Shown here piece after piece: positions 25,248 through 33,780 of a stretch of 59,255 bases of DNA; the stretch's first letter is position 1, and each line of letters begins with the position of its first letter. The DNA is from Gammaproteobacteria bacterium (GTDB lineage: Bacteria > Pseudomonadota > Gammaproteobacteria > Steroidobacterales > Woeseiaceae). Location: the NCBI GenBank assembly GCA_013151645.1, contig JAADHU010000020.1, positions 1 through 59,255 of the forward strand. Reading direction: 5' to 3'. A program made the translations under genes and the position numbers. The notes under the pieces were generated by a model. It was not told the origin of the DNA, searched no databases, and worked only from the letters and a program-made list of their open reading frames with translations.

Positions 25248-26822
25248 ATGAACAATCTTTCACGGCGTAATTTTCTTGGCATGGTCGGCGCAGCAGGCGG
25301 TTCTTCGGCCATTTACAAAACCAGCCTGGCGATGGGACTCCTGGCCGATACCGGCCCGAAAGCCATGCTGGATTTGCAGCAACCCGGTAGCGAGAAGAAA
25401 TCAGTTGCCATTCTCGGTGCCGGAATCGCGGGCCTGACGATCGCCTACGAACTCGAACGTGCCGGTTACGACTGCACGATCATTGAAGCTTCGCATCGCA
25501 TCGGTGGCCGCAATCTGACCATCAGACACGGCGATATCATTGACGAAATGGGTCAGCCGCAGGTATGTAATTTCGACGATGATCCCGATTTGTATTTCAA
25601 TGCCGGACCGGCACGACTGCCCGGGCATCACAAGCGTGTTTTGCATTACTGCAAGGCATTCAATATACCGCTACAGATCAAAGCGAATGTGAATCGAGCG
25701 GCGTACATCCATGAAACCGATCATTTCGGTGGCAAGCCCATCCGCGTGGCGGAATACATCGCCGATGCCCGGGGCTTCATGTCCGAGCTGCTGTCCAAGG
25801 CGGTCGACAAAAACGCGTTTGATCAGCCACTGTCCGAAGAGGACCAGGTGCGCATGCGGGAATTCGCCAAAATCTATGGCGACCTGGACGAAAACGGCCA
25901 CTACAAAGGAACATCGCGAGCCGGCTATGCATCGGGCGGCTTCCTCGAACATGGAGAACTGAAACAACCCATCGAGTTCAGCGCATTGTTGGACAGCAAT
26001 TTCTGGGCCGGCGGTCTGTCCAGAACGGAAAACTTCGACTGGGGTGAGCCCCTGATGGAAGCGGTCGGCGGGATGGATAACATCGTTAAGGGTTTCGTAA
26101 GAAACATCAAATCACCGATCACGGTGAACGCCCAGGTGCAGTCCATTCAACTCGGTAATGACGGCGTTGACGTCTATTACAACCACAAGGGCGAACGCAA
26201 GAAACTACACGCCGACTTCTGCTTTAACAGTATCCCCTCGCACCTCATGAAGGGCATTCCCAACAATTTTTCCAAGGACTACAATGACGGCCTGGTCGCG
26301 CTGGGGCCCGGCAATTTCTTCAAGCTCGGACTGCAGATGAAAGAACGATTCTGGGAACGCGAGGGTATTTACGGGGGAATTACCAGCACCAATCAGCGTA
26401 TTCGCCAGATCTGGTATCCGTCGCATGGCATACAACACCAGAAAGGTGTGGTTCTCGGCGCCTATACGTTCTGGGGCCAGTCAAATTTTTTCGAACGATT
26501 GACGCCGCAGGAACGCATCCGTTATGCGGGCGAGTGCGGCGACAAGATTCACAAGGGTTATTCCGATTACATCGAAGCGGGCGTCAGCGTTCCCTGGGGA
26601 CGCATGAATCACATGATGGGTTGCGGCAGCCGCATGGCGCCGGAGAATGAAGAAAAGTATTTTGAACTGATCCGGCAACCTGAAGGAAAACACTATATGG
26701 TCGGCGATCAAGTCAGTTTTCATTCAAGCTGGCAGGAAGGCGCCTTCGCATCCGCCGAATACGCGTTGCTCGATATGGACAAGAGAGTCCGGGCGGCATC
26801 CGCCGTAGAAGGAAAGGGCTAA
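25248..26822 (+). CDS. Flavin monoamine oxidase family protein with Tat signal
   Basis: The 524-residue product starts with a twin-arginine motif SRRNFLG (5-11) and a hydrophobic stretch. The FAD Rossmann motif follows: ILGAGIAG at 55-62, acidic residue E80 and RIGGR at 84-88. The C-terminal FAD/substrate block is YMVGDQVSFHSSWQEGAF near 485-502. The family oxidises amines or L-amino acids to imines. A periplasmic, cofactor-loaded enzyme is implied by the Tat signal. Electrons could go to oxygen (giving peroxide) or to the cytochrome c encoded next door, whose ATG shares the terminal base at 26822. The substrate pocket cannot be read from sequence. Confidence 0.88.
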   Translation: MNNLSRRNFLGMVGAAGGSSAIYKTSLAMGLLADTGPKAMLDLQQPGSEKKSVAILGAGIAGLTIAYELERAGYDCTIIEASHRIGGRNLTIRHGDIIDEMGQPQVCNFDDDPDLYFNAGPARLPGHHKRVLHYCKAFNIPLQIKANVNRAAYIHETDHFGGKPIRVAEYIADARGFMSELLSKAVDKNAFDQPLSEEDQVRMREFAKIYGDLDENGHYKGTSRAGYASGGFLEHGELKQPIEFSALLDSNFWAGGLSRTENFDWGEPLMEAVGGMDNIVKGFVRNIKSPITVNAQVQSIQLGNDGVDVYYNHKGERKKLHADFCFNSIPSHLMKGIPNNFSKDYNDGLVALGPGNFFKLGLQMKERFWEREGIYGGITSTNQRIRQIWYPSHGIQHQKGVVLGAYTFWGQSNFFERLTPQERIRYAGECGDKIHKGYSDYIEAGVSVPWGRMNHMMGCGSRMAPENEEKYFELIRQPEGKHYMVGDQVSFHSSWQEGAFASAEYALLDMDKRVRAASAVEGKG

Positions 26823-27457
26823 TGAGACACCTGACCCTGACCCTGATCGCTACCGTTCTTGTTGCCGTTACGATCCCTCAGTGGGTATTCGCTGACGAAG
26901 CACCGGCGATCCCGCCGGACGATCTTGTTTACTGTACCGTGTGCCACGGTGTCCAGATGAGGGGCAACCAGAACGTATTTGCGCCACGCCTGAGCGGAAT
27001 GGCCGGTTGGTACGTTGAATTGCAACTAAACGCTTTCAAGAACGGCTGGCGCGGCGTCCACGAGAAGGACCTGGCCGGCATGGAAATGCGCCCGATGGCG
27101 GCGGCTCTTTCCGACGCGCAGATTGCCACGGCCGCGCAGTTTGTCAGTGCTACACGCTCACCGCTCCCGGAGCAAACGCTTGATGGCGATGCCAGCGCCG
27201 GCAAGAAAAATTATTCGAGTTGCGCGGTGTGCCACGGAGCCAACGGTGAAGGAAACGTAGCCTTGCACGCGCCGGCGTTAAGAGGTCTCAATGACTGGTA
27301 TTTGCTCACCCAGCTGCGAAATTACCGGGACGGTATCCGCGGCAGTGACCCCGCCGACAACTACGGCGTGCAGATGCGCGCCACAGTACAGATTTTGGAA
27401 GATGATCAAGCCATGCAGGATGTGGTTCGGTATATTACGACCTTGCACTCAGATTGA
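26822..27457 (+). CDS. Dihaem cytochrome c (c4 type), periplasmic
   Basis: A 211-residue protein with a signal peptide (about 1-24, ending VFADE) and two haem-binding motifs. These are C38-x2-C41-H42 (CTVCH) and C134-x2-C137-H138 (CAVCH). Methionines in MEMRPM near 88-92 and VQMRAT near 188 are likely sixth ligands, one per domain. Cytochromes of this type shuttle electrons in the periplasm. Its start overlaps the amine oxidase stop by one base, so it is probably the electron acceptor for that enzyme, and possibly for the molybdenum hydroxylase upstream. Confidence 0.92.
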   Translation: MRHLTLTLIATVLVAVTIPQWVFADEAPAIPPDDLVYCTVCHGVQMRGNQNVFAPRLSGMAGWYVELQLNAFKNGWRGVHEKDLAGMEMRPMAAALSDAQIATAAQFVSATRSPLPEQTLDGDASAGKKNYSSCAVCHGANGEGNVALHAPALRGLNDWYLLTQLRNYRDGIRGSDPADNYGVQMRATVQILEDDQAMQDVVRYITTLHSD

Positions 27458-27469
27458 GGGATTGGAACC

Positions 27470-27958
27470 ATGAAACGATTTTTACTTGCTGGATTAATGA
27501 TTTTCTCAGGTATCGCGGCCCAGGCAGATGTGACGCGCCACCCGTTGCCAAACAATTCGACCTTTCCGATTGCCCAGGCAGTCGAGGTCACCGCGGATAC
27601 AACATTGATCTTCCACAGTGGTCAATTGCCGGCTGTCGCGAATCCTGACGCCGACAAGAGCAGTCGTGAATATTACGGCGACACCGAAACCCAGGCGCTG
27701 AGTGTCTTCAAGAAGTTCGAAAAGTCATTCGAAAACCTGGGCGTCGGCTTTGGCGACGTTGTGAAAATGACCGTATTCCTGGTTGGCGATCCGGAACTGG
27801 GCGGTCGCATGGATTTCGGTGGTTTCATGAAGGCGTACGTAAAGTACTTTGGCACCGAAGATCAGCCGAACAAACCGGCACGATCGGCCTTTCAGATTGC
27901 TGCTCTGGCCCGGCCCAATGTATTCATTGAAGTCGAAATGGTCATCGCCAAGCCGTAA
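27470..27958 (+). CDS. RidA/YjgF-family protein with signal peptide
   Basis: The 162-residue product begins with a Sec signal peptide (about 1-19, ending AAQAD) and then the RidA fold. The arginine that holds the substrate carboxylate is R138 in KPARSAFQIAAL, and the catalytic-site acidic stretch is FIEVEMVIA near 152-160. RidA proteins hydrolyse reactive enamines and imines made by amino-acid-processing enzymes. Most are cytoplasmic; an exported one next to an exported amine oxidase suggests that it clears the imine product in the periplasm. It is the last gene of the module, 12 bases after cytochrome c, and ends at a REP-type hairpin. Confidence 0.88.
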   Translation: MKRFLLAGLMIFSGIAAQADVTRHPLPNNSTFPIAQAVEVTADTTLIFHSGQLPAVANPDADKSSREYYGDTETQALSVFKKFEKSFENLGVGFGDVVKMTVFLVGDPELGGRMDFGGFMKAYVKYFGTEDQPNKPARSAFQIAALARPNVFIEVEMVIAKP

Positions 27959-27965
27959 AACGTCT

Positions 27966-27994
27966 TGCAGGAGCGGCACCTGGCCGCTCCTGCA
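27966..27994. repeat. REP-like perfect palindrome between convergent genes
   Basis: A 12-bp perfect stem, TGCAGGAGCGGC at 27966-27977 and GCCGCTCCTGCA at 27983-27994, with loop ACCTG. It shares TGYAGGAGCG and ACCTG with the REP pair at 9052-9130. No strong U run follows on either strand, but it lies exactly between the convergent RidA and TonB receptor genes and may block read-through or stabilise 3' ends. Confidence 0.7.
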
Positions 27995-28044
27995 TTGACC
28001 TGGTTTGATTGTGCTGGCGCGATACCGCGCAGTGCACGGCCTTC

Positions 28045-30099
28045 TTACTGAAACCGAATCACGATACCCGCATAGATATTGCGATCCGGCGCGGGCTCAA
28101 AATATCGAGCGCCGAACCCATTGATGCGAATATTGCTGTTGTAGCGTTCGTTGAACAGATTGTTGATACCGACATACGGCCGAAACAGCCAGTTTCCGTT
28201 CTGAAACTCGTACGTCGCACGAAGGTCTGACACCACGTAGCTGGGTACCTTCACCGTGTTGCTATTGTTGGCGAACAGACTGCCCGAATAATTCGTGTCA
28301 AACGCCATCACCAGACCATTGTCCGATTCATATCGCAGACCGAGATAGCCGAAAATCTCCGGCAATCCGGGCATACGCGACCCGGAAAAATCATTGCCGT
28401 TATCGTCTATGAACTCATCAAACTGAAAATCCGACCAGGTCAGAGAGGCATCGAAACCAAAACCGGCCGTCCCGGTCCAGGATAACGCCGCTTCAATTCC
28501 CGTTCGACTGGATTCACCCGCGTTTGCGAAGAAAGTACGCCCCGGGGAACTCGCCACTTCGAATGGCGTCAGCTCGTCCTGAAGATCTATGTAGAACACC
28601 GCCAATTCGTAGTACAGCTGCTGGCCGCCCGCCTTGTACCCGAGTTCATAACTCCTTGCCGTTTGTGCATCGAGGGCTTGATTAAATCCACCGCTACCAT
28701 CCGGGTTCGCCAACTCGGTCGTGGTCGGTGTTTCGAACGAACTGCTAAAGGCGCCGAACAGGATGCCACGGCCGAAATCGTAGTTAATACCGACCGACGG
28801 ACTTAACTGGTCGAATGTAATGCTGCCGGAGTCGTCCCCGTCCGCCAGGTAGCGATCGGTGATGTCATAGGAAATCTCGTCGTAACGCAGCCCCGCGGAC
28901 AATGACCAGCTGTCATTGAACTCATATCGACTTTGCACGAAGATGCCATTTCCATCGACTACCTCCTGCTGATCGAAAACCATTGGGCCGAGAATCCCCT
29001 GGAGATTGTCGAATCGTTTTCTACCGTCGTCCTGACGATCAATATCAATCCCGACCGATAACTCGAAATTGTCCGGTAACATATCGCCGAAAGCGAACTG
29101 CGCGCCCAACCCGTAAAAATACCGGTCCAGGTCGACGGATCCACCGCCCTCAAACGGTAGTCTGTTTGAAAAATCCCGCCAGACGTAGTAATTCCTTAGC
29201 GTCAGATTTCCCGAGGAACGATTCCTCTCGTAGACGAAACCGACCCGCTGCTGATCCAGTTTCTCACCGCCATTGAAAAGCAGATTCCGGTCTCTTGCCG
29301 AACTGGGGTCGGTAGCCGCTTGCGCCGCGTTGATGCCGCCCGGATCTTCTGCGACGGGTTGATCGGTATAGTTGAACGCGACAGTCAACGAATCCTGCTC
29401 TCCCAGCGGAATGCCGAATCTCGCGTTGACCAAAGAGCCTTTCGCTCTGGAGTGGTCACGATAGCCATCCAGTTTCTGTGTAGAGACATTGATCAGGTAA
29501 TTGAGGCTATCCGTGCGACCGCCTGTCTTAAGCTGGTACTTTTCGTAACCGAAATCTCCCGCAGCGACGTTTGCCTCAACAAACGGGTCTTCCTGGCCCA
29601 ATTCGGTTTCAACAGCGATGACGCCACCCGATGCATTGCCATAGAAAGAGGAAGACGGGCCGCGCAACACCTCAATGCGCCGCGCTGACCCAAGATCGAT
29701 GCTGTCCACTCCGGTCTGACCGTCGGGCAGCGTTTCCGGAATACCGTCGATGATTATCTTGATGCCGCGAATACCGAAAGAAGAGCGTGCTCCAAAGCCG
29801 CGCAGGGATACACGCAGGTCCTGGGAAAAGTTGTATCGATTTTGCATGTAGAGCCCCGGTATGCCGGCCAGCGCTTCATCCAGTGCCAGTTGTTGCCGGC
29901 CATTTTGAATTCGTTCCTGATCAACCACTGAAACGGACCGCGCTGCATCCCTCACGGTCGTTTCAAGGCGAGTTGCCGTAATAACGATTTCATCCAGCGT
30001 ATTTTGCGGTACATCCTCGGCCAGTAATGTCGCCGGAATACACAATAAAACCAGCATGGGCGAGCAGGATCGAACAAAAGAGTCTGACAGATTGGGCAT
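28045..30099 (-). CDS. TonB-dependent outer-membrane receptor (FecA-like)
   Basis: The 684-residue protein has a signal peptide (about 1-28, ending LLAED), a TonB-box-like DEIVITATR at 36-44 and a plug domain (about 50-170). The plug includes LRGFGARSSFGIRG and RRIEVLRGPSSSFYGNASGG. The barrel covers the remainder. It ends RFQ rather than in Phe. The plug pattern is that of iron-chelate type receptors. The start lies five bases after the stop of the methyltransferase-like gene, so the two are co-transcribed. It converges on the exported oxidation module, and whether it supplies that module's substrate is unknown. Confidence 0.92.
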   Translation of the reverse strand: MPNLSDSFVRSCSPMLVLLCIPATLLAEDVPQNTLDEIVITATRLETTVRDAARSVSVVDQERIQNGRQQLALDEALAGIPGLYMQNRYNFSQDLRVSLRGFGARSSFGIRGIKIIIDGIPETLPDGQTGVDSIDLGSARRIEVLRGPSSSFYGNASGGVIAVETELGQEDPFVEANVAAGDFGYEKYQLKTGGRTDSLNYLINVSTQKLDGYRDHSRAKGSLVNARFGIPLGEQDSLTVAFNYTDQPVAEDPGGINAAQAATDPSSARDRNLLFNGGEKLDQQRVGFVYERNRSSGNLTLRNYYVWRDFSNRLPFEGGGSVDLDRYFYGLGAQFAFGDMLPDNFELSVGIDIDRQDDGRKRFDNLQGILGPMVFDQQEVVDGNGIFVQSRYEFNDSWSLSAGLRYDEISYDITDRYLADGDDSGSITFDQLSPSVGINYDFGRGILFGAFSSSFETPTTTELANPDGSGGFNQALDAQTARSYELGYKAGGQQLYYELAVFYIDLQDELTPFEVASSPGRTFFANAGESSRTGIEAALSWTGTAGFGFDASLTWSDFQFDEFIDDNGNDFSGSRMPGLPEIFGYLGLRYESDNGLVMAFDTNYSGSLFANNSNTVKVPSYVVSDLRATYEFQNGNWLFRPYVGINNLFNERYNSNIRINGFGARYFEPAPDRNIYAGIVIRFQ

Positions 30100-30104
30100 G
30101 GTTT

Positions 30105-30995
30105 TTAGACCTCGATGTAGGGCATGGAATGCATGATCTCAAGTTGTTCAGCTTCGGACAGGCCACGACCAACCCAGTTGGCATGTGGCTTGTAGGCTTC
30201 CCGAGCCGTTAATGTGGGAAACTGCGGTGTCGCAATATCGTCGCGCAGAAAAAATGCGTTGGTGCCGGTCGAATCACAGCCTAGCAGCCGAAAACCTTTG
30301 TTTTTACCGAGCGTCTCGAGTGCTGCTAACGACGCGCCTGCGAAAAAGCCGCTCGGATGGACGCTAAACCGGTCGAAGTCTGCCGCGTACGGTATCGTGC
30401 ACGACCGCTCGGGACCCAACCCGGCGTTGTATTCGATACACACAACGCGCGGCGAAATCACGCTAAGCTTTTTCCAGAACCAGTAGTCATTGCCATTGAC
30501 GTCAATCGAAAGGAAGTCAATATCCCGGGGAACGTGGTTGTCACGAATGAGTGATTCAAGATTGTCGAGATCAATGAAACTGTGGACCGCTTTCACGTCC
30601 GGCATGTTCAGTTTCGCTGCGACGCGATTGAAGAAATAACATTGCTCTGCCGAACCGTCCATCATCAGACCTCGAAACTGCTCGTGGACGATCAATCGCA
30701 GTGCGTTGCATTGTCCGGCACCGAAGCCGAATTCAACAAAAAACCGGGATTCATAAGCGATTTCGGAAAAAAGATGGCGAATGATTCCGTCTTCGCCGTT
30801 TTGCGACAACCAACTGTATTCGTAGCGCTGCAAACCCGTCTTGTCGCTGTGTTCCGTTGGCGGCCAGTTTCCGCTGTCATCCTTACTCCATTTACGAACG
30901 ATCTTTTGCACCCGAAAACTGCGCGGAATCAGTTTTCGGCTAAGCCACTTGAACGCGCGTTTAACGCGATACTTCTTGATCGGAGCCGATTTCAT
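30105..30995 (-). CDS. FkbM-like SAM-dependent methyltransferase, putative
   Basis: A 296-residue soluble protein with a basic N-terminus. The pattern YSWLSQNGEDGIIRHLF, FFVEFGFGAGQCNALRL and DIDFLSIDVNGNDYWFWK matches the Rossmann core of the FkbM-like group. In that group the FGFG loop binds S-adenosylmethionine and SID-x-NGND closes strand 4. Such enzymes methylate hydroxyls of sugars or secondary metabolites. It is the first gene of a two-gene unit with the TonB receptor downstream. Function with the receptor is unclear; modification of a surface glycan or of the transported ligand is a guess. Confidence 0.7.
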   Translation of the reverse strand: MKSAPIKKYRVKRAFKWLSRKLIPRSFRVQKIVRKWSKDDSGNWPPTEHSDKTGLQRYEYSWLSQNGEDGIIRHLFSEIAYESRFFVEFGFGAGQCNALRLIVHEQFRGLMMDGSAEQCYFFNRVAAKLNMPDVKAVHSFIDLDNLESLIRDNHVPRDIDFLSIDVNGNDYWFWKKLSVISPRVVCIEYNAGLGPERSCTIPYAADFDRFSVHPSGFFAGASLAALETLGKNKGFRLLGCDSTGTNAFFLRDDIATPQFPTLTAREAYKPHANWVGRGLSEAEQLEIMHSMPYIEV

Positions 30996-31054
30996 GATCG
31001 GACCTCATGATGCCGACGCTACTTTTAGTCGTCAGACCGATGCTGCAAGACGTT

Positions 31055-31477
31055 CTAATTTTTGTTATGGCCCCGTCGTTCCGCTGCGCGCGCCGTGACT
31101 CGTTCTCTCGCCTCGTCAATACTGCTAACCCGCTCAATCGTGTGAACCCTGCACGATTGCAGGCCAAGACCCACATCACGAAAAAAGATACTGCCGAAAC
31201 CGTCACCGCAAATTCGCCCGGTTTCGTCCTCGACGGCGATAGCGGTCGCATCTTCAAGCCCGTTACAAACTCCGATTACCGAAAAAAGGTAATAATCGCG
31301 GACTCCGGCGGTCACGAAAACTTCCCGGTCGCTAAGGCCGTCAAACGAACTGATTGTCGCCACTCTTACACACACGTTGGGCGTCAAAGGGTTTTCACCG
31401 TCAATCGGCGTTGCGCAACCGGATACGATCAAAAACGTTCCAAAAACCGCCACTAACCTGATGTTTTTGGTATTCAT
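31055..31477 (-). CDS. DUF6491-type lipoprotein
   Basis: A 140-residue product with a lipoprotein signal peptide and lipobox IVSGC (Cys21), so it should be lipidated and sit in the envelope. The body has the conserved pattern CVRVATISSFDGLSD, YYLFSVIGVCNGL and RICGDGFG, with paired cysteines likely forming disulfides. This fits the DUF6491 family of small lipoproteins common in gammaproteobacterial and alphaproteobacterial genomes; no function is known. It stands alone between the methyltransferase-like gene and the DUF819 transporter. Confidence 0.75.
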   Translation of the reverse strand: MNTKNIRLVAVFGTFLIVSGCATPIDGENPLTPNVCVRVATISSFDGLSDREVFVTAGVRDYYLFSVIGVCNGLEDATAIAVEDETGRICGDGFGSIFFRDVGLGLQSCRVHTIERVSSIDEARERVTARAAERRGHNKN

Positions 31478-31627
31478 TTCGACTCCAGCTCTACCCTCAC
31501 ATTCAATGCTCTATATTAACACCGCGCTACTCGCGGTTCATCGATAACAGAAAGCACGAAATTTTCCTGTAAGGGCGGGGCACGATCGAACCGCTCATTT
31601 CTTGCGCTCTGGTTCACTGCAGAATCG

Positions 31628-32770
31628 TCACAGCAGAGCCGTTATCGTCACACCGACAAACGTACCGACCGAATATCCCAGGATGCCTGTCAGCATGCCT
31701 GGCGTAACAAGGTCGCGCCAACCCTGACCGGCGGCCAGTGCTGCAGCGGTAGCCGGTCCCAGAATGCAGGCATTGGAAGCAATCATGAGTTCCGCGAGAT
31801 CCAGTTTCAGAACCTTGCCCACGACAAGAATCAGCACGAAGAAAATTCCGACGGACCCGCAAATAAGAAGAACATAAGGTAATGCCGTGCCTGCTATGGT
31901 CGCAAGATCGGCACTTGCACCGATCGTGACAAAAAACAGGTACATGAAGAACGTTCCGACCTCAAATTCCGAGTTAAACCGGCGTACCAGCGGCTTGGCG
32001 AAATTGGCAACTGCCAGCGCCAGCACGGTGATAATGAGAATGAAGTATTTGTCCTGACCCAGGGTCCGGGCGATAAGCTGCCCCAGCGCGCAGATGGCCG
32101 TGCTGGTGGCCAGCGCCGCAGCCAGCCCGGCGATATTAAACGGTGCCGGGCCGCTTTCCTCCTGGACGATCGATTTGGCCTCAACGGGCTCACCGTCAGC
32201 CGAAAAATAACGCGAAGGCATCGCTTTCCTTGCCACGGACAGCGACGGCATCAATAACAAAACCATCATGAAGAAAATGGCACCGATGGTGTCGGCCGTC
32301 AGGGCGCCAACGTAATGATTCGGGTCGGTTAATTCGACCGCCTGGGCCGTTGCTACGAAGTTCAGAGACCCACCGATATAACTGGCGGCCAATGTGCCTG
32401 CAACTTGTGCTTCATATTCGCCGAAATCGAACAGAACCGTCAGCAAAGCAATGGAAAAAGCGATCACGAGCGCCGACGCGACGAAGGCTTTGAACATTGG
32501 TCCGATTTCGGCCAATACTCTTTTTAAGTCGGCCTGGAACAACAGCATGGGAATGGCCAGCGGCACCAGCAACGAGCTTATGGTCCCGTACAGCGCGGCC
32601 GAATGCGGAATAAGACGGATATTCGATAGCACGACTCCCAGAAACAGAATAATCAGTACGCCCGATAACTTCCGGCCGATGCTCGTCGTCTCCACCCAGA
32701 AGCCAAAAGCGGCAAGTCCGATGAGAACTGCCGCCAATTGAAAGATCTGTTCCGCAGAAATCAGGCTCAT
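31628..32770 (-). CDS. DUF819 family membrane protein (YjcL-like)
   Basis: The 380-residue protein has about ten to eleven hydrophobic helices and family motifs. These include AASYIGGSLNFVATAQAVEL (near 130-150), a soluble loop with FSADGEPVEAKSIVQEE (near 190-210), and IASNACILGPATAAALAAGQGW near the C-terminus. DUF819 proteins are inner-membrane transporters related to bile-acid/sodium symporter folds; substrate unknown. It is preceded by a terminator at 32794-32824 for the upstream operon, so it has its own promoter in the gap 32771-32793 or is read through. Confidence 0.87.
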   Translation of the reverse strand: MSLISAEQIFQLAAVLIGLAAFGFWVETTSIGRKLSGVLIILFLGVVLSNIRLIPHSAALYGTISSLLVPLAIPMLLFQADLKRVLAEIGPMFKAFVASALVIAFSIALLTVLFDFGEYEAQVAGTLAASYIGGSLNFVATAQAVELTDPNHYVGALTADTIGAIFFMMVLLLMPSLSVARKAMPSRYFSADGEPVEAKSIVQEESGPAPFNIAGLAAALATSTAICALGQLIARTLGQDKYFILIITVLALAVANFAKPLVRRFNSEFEVGTFFMYLFFVTIGASADLATIAGTALPYVLLICGSVGIFFVLILVVGKVLKLDLAELMIASNACILGPATAAALAAGQGWRDLVTPGMLTGILGYSVGTFVGVTITALL

Positions 32771-32793
32771 GGTTGTCGTTGCCTCAAGTTACG

Positions 32794-32824
32794 AAAAAGC
32801 CCCTGGCCGAAAAGGACCAGGAGC
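32794..32824 (-). terminator. Rho-independent terminator of the sigma operon
   Basis: On the minus strand a 10-bp stem, GCTCCTGGTC paired with GGCCAGGGGC (two G-U wobbles), closes a CTTTTC loop and is followed directly by TTTTT. It lies about 120 bases after the stop of the small exported protein and 24 bases before the DUF819 start, so it ends the sigma / anti-sigma / small protein transcript. Confidence 0.8.
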
Positions 32825-32945
32825 CTTGAATCCGGACATCTTAAACGAATGCCGCTCTTTTGCGAAAAGACAACGGCGATCGGCGACCATACCCCGGAGG
32901 CCGCCCGTCATTGCGAACGAATCGACGTTGTGCTTTCGACCGGCC

Positions 32946-33359
32946 TTAACCGCCCCCGGCGGCGGCGATATTCTCGCTAAATCCCTGCAGGAGCAGTTCA
33001 ATTGCTTCATCCGAACGGCCGGTTTCCTTCAGTGTATCGCTCATGATCATATAGAGAGCATTGCGAATGACCGGGTTCTTCGTCTTTTTCAGCAGTTCCT
33101 GAAATACTTCTATAGAACGCGCCTTTTCGCCACGGTCTTCGTAGGCCTCCTGAATCTTCTGCAGTTGATACGTCGCCGCCTTTTCGAAATCTGAATTTAT
33201 CTCGTACGCAGATTCAATGATGCCGAAATAGCTGTTCATGATATCCAGGAAGGTTTGCATGGTGCGCAAATCGTTGTTTGACTGCGCATGGGTCACTGGC
33301 GAAAATATCAGCATGAGACTGGTGACAGTTCCCAGCGCGATGTTCTTATACATACTCAT
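32946..33359 (-). CDS. Small exported helical repeat protein in a sigma-factor operon
   Basis: A 137-residue product from the ATG at 33359, which has GAGGAG seven bases upstream; an ATG at 33398 would add a stretch without similarity. A signal peptide covers about 1-24 (ending THAQS). The mature part is a run of amphipathic helices resembling short TPR-like pairs, for example ATYQLQKIQEAYEDRGEKAR and NALYMIMSDTLKETGRSDEA. It overlaps the anti-sigma candidate by 14 bases and is the third gene after the ECF sigma factor. A sensor or effector role in the same envelope response is plausible but unproven. Confidence 0.75.
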   Translation of the reverse strand: MSMYKNIALGTVTSLMLIFSPVTHAQSNNDLRTMQTFLDIMNSYFGIIESAYEINSDFEKAATYQLQKIQEAYEDRGEKARSIEVFQELLKKTKNPVIRNALYMIMSDTLKETGRSDEAIELLLQGFSENIAAAGGG

Positions 33360-33780
33360 AGTCGTTCTCCTCGAACTTGTGTAGTGGGTTGAATTCACGA
33401 TAAGTGTGGGGGTTGTTTCCCCACCGCAGCGCCGGTTTTTTTGGCATTGACGGCCTCGGTACGGTTTTTATATGACTCAGGCTAGGCGATACATTGGCAG
33501 GCTTGCTCGGCGCCAATCGAGACAGTGCGGCAAGAGAGGGCCGCGGCGGGCTCGTCAGAGCAGGACTTTTCCGAGATATATCGATGGACAAGATCGCCAC
33601 AACCGCAATGACCACGGGGAGGGCGACACAGGCAGGCAGCCAACGACGTGAAACGGGCTGCCGATCACTGACTCGCGCACGAATTCGCGCGGCAAGATGA
33701 GGTGGCGCCTGAATTGATCGGTAGCGTTCCCTGAGTTCCGACTCAAGTTCATTCTCAACCTTGTCCGTTTCACTATTCAT
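33346..33780 (-). CDS. Putative anti-sigma factor, single-pass membrane protein
   Basis: The 144-residue protein has a charged cytoplasmic N-terminus (1-45), one membrane helix (about 47-66, LPACVALPVVIAVVAIL) and a proline/serine-rich, basic periplasmic tail. No zinc-binding HxxxCxxC motif is seen, so it is not a ZAS-type factor. The call rests mainly on context: its start overlaps the stop of an ECF sigma gene as ATGA, the usual layout for a sigma and its membrane-bound antagonist. It ends inside the start of the next gene. Confidence 0.7.
   Translation of the reverse strand: MNSETDKVENELESELRERYRSIQAPPHLAARIRARVSDRQPVSRRWLPACVALPVVIAVVAILSIDISRKSPALTSPPRPSLAALSRLAPSKPANVSPSLSHIKTVPRPSMPKKPALRWGNNPHTYREFNPLHKFEENDYEYV

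Noticed and set aside
31007-31456. 149-residue open frame on the plus strand
   Set aside because: Antisense to the DUF6491 lipoprotein gene, which has a signal peptide and lipobox; no comparable feature is present in this frame.
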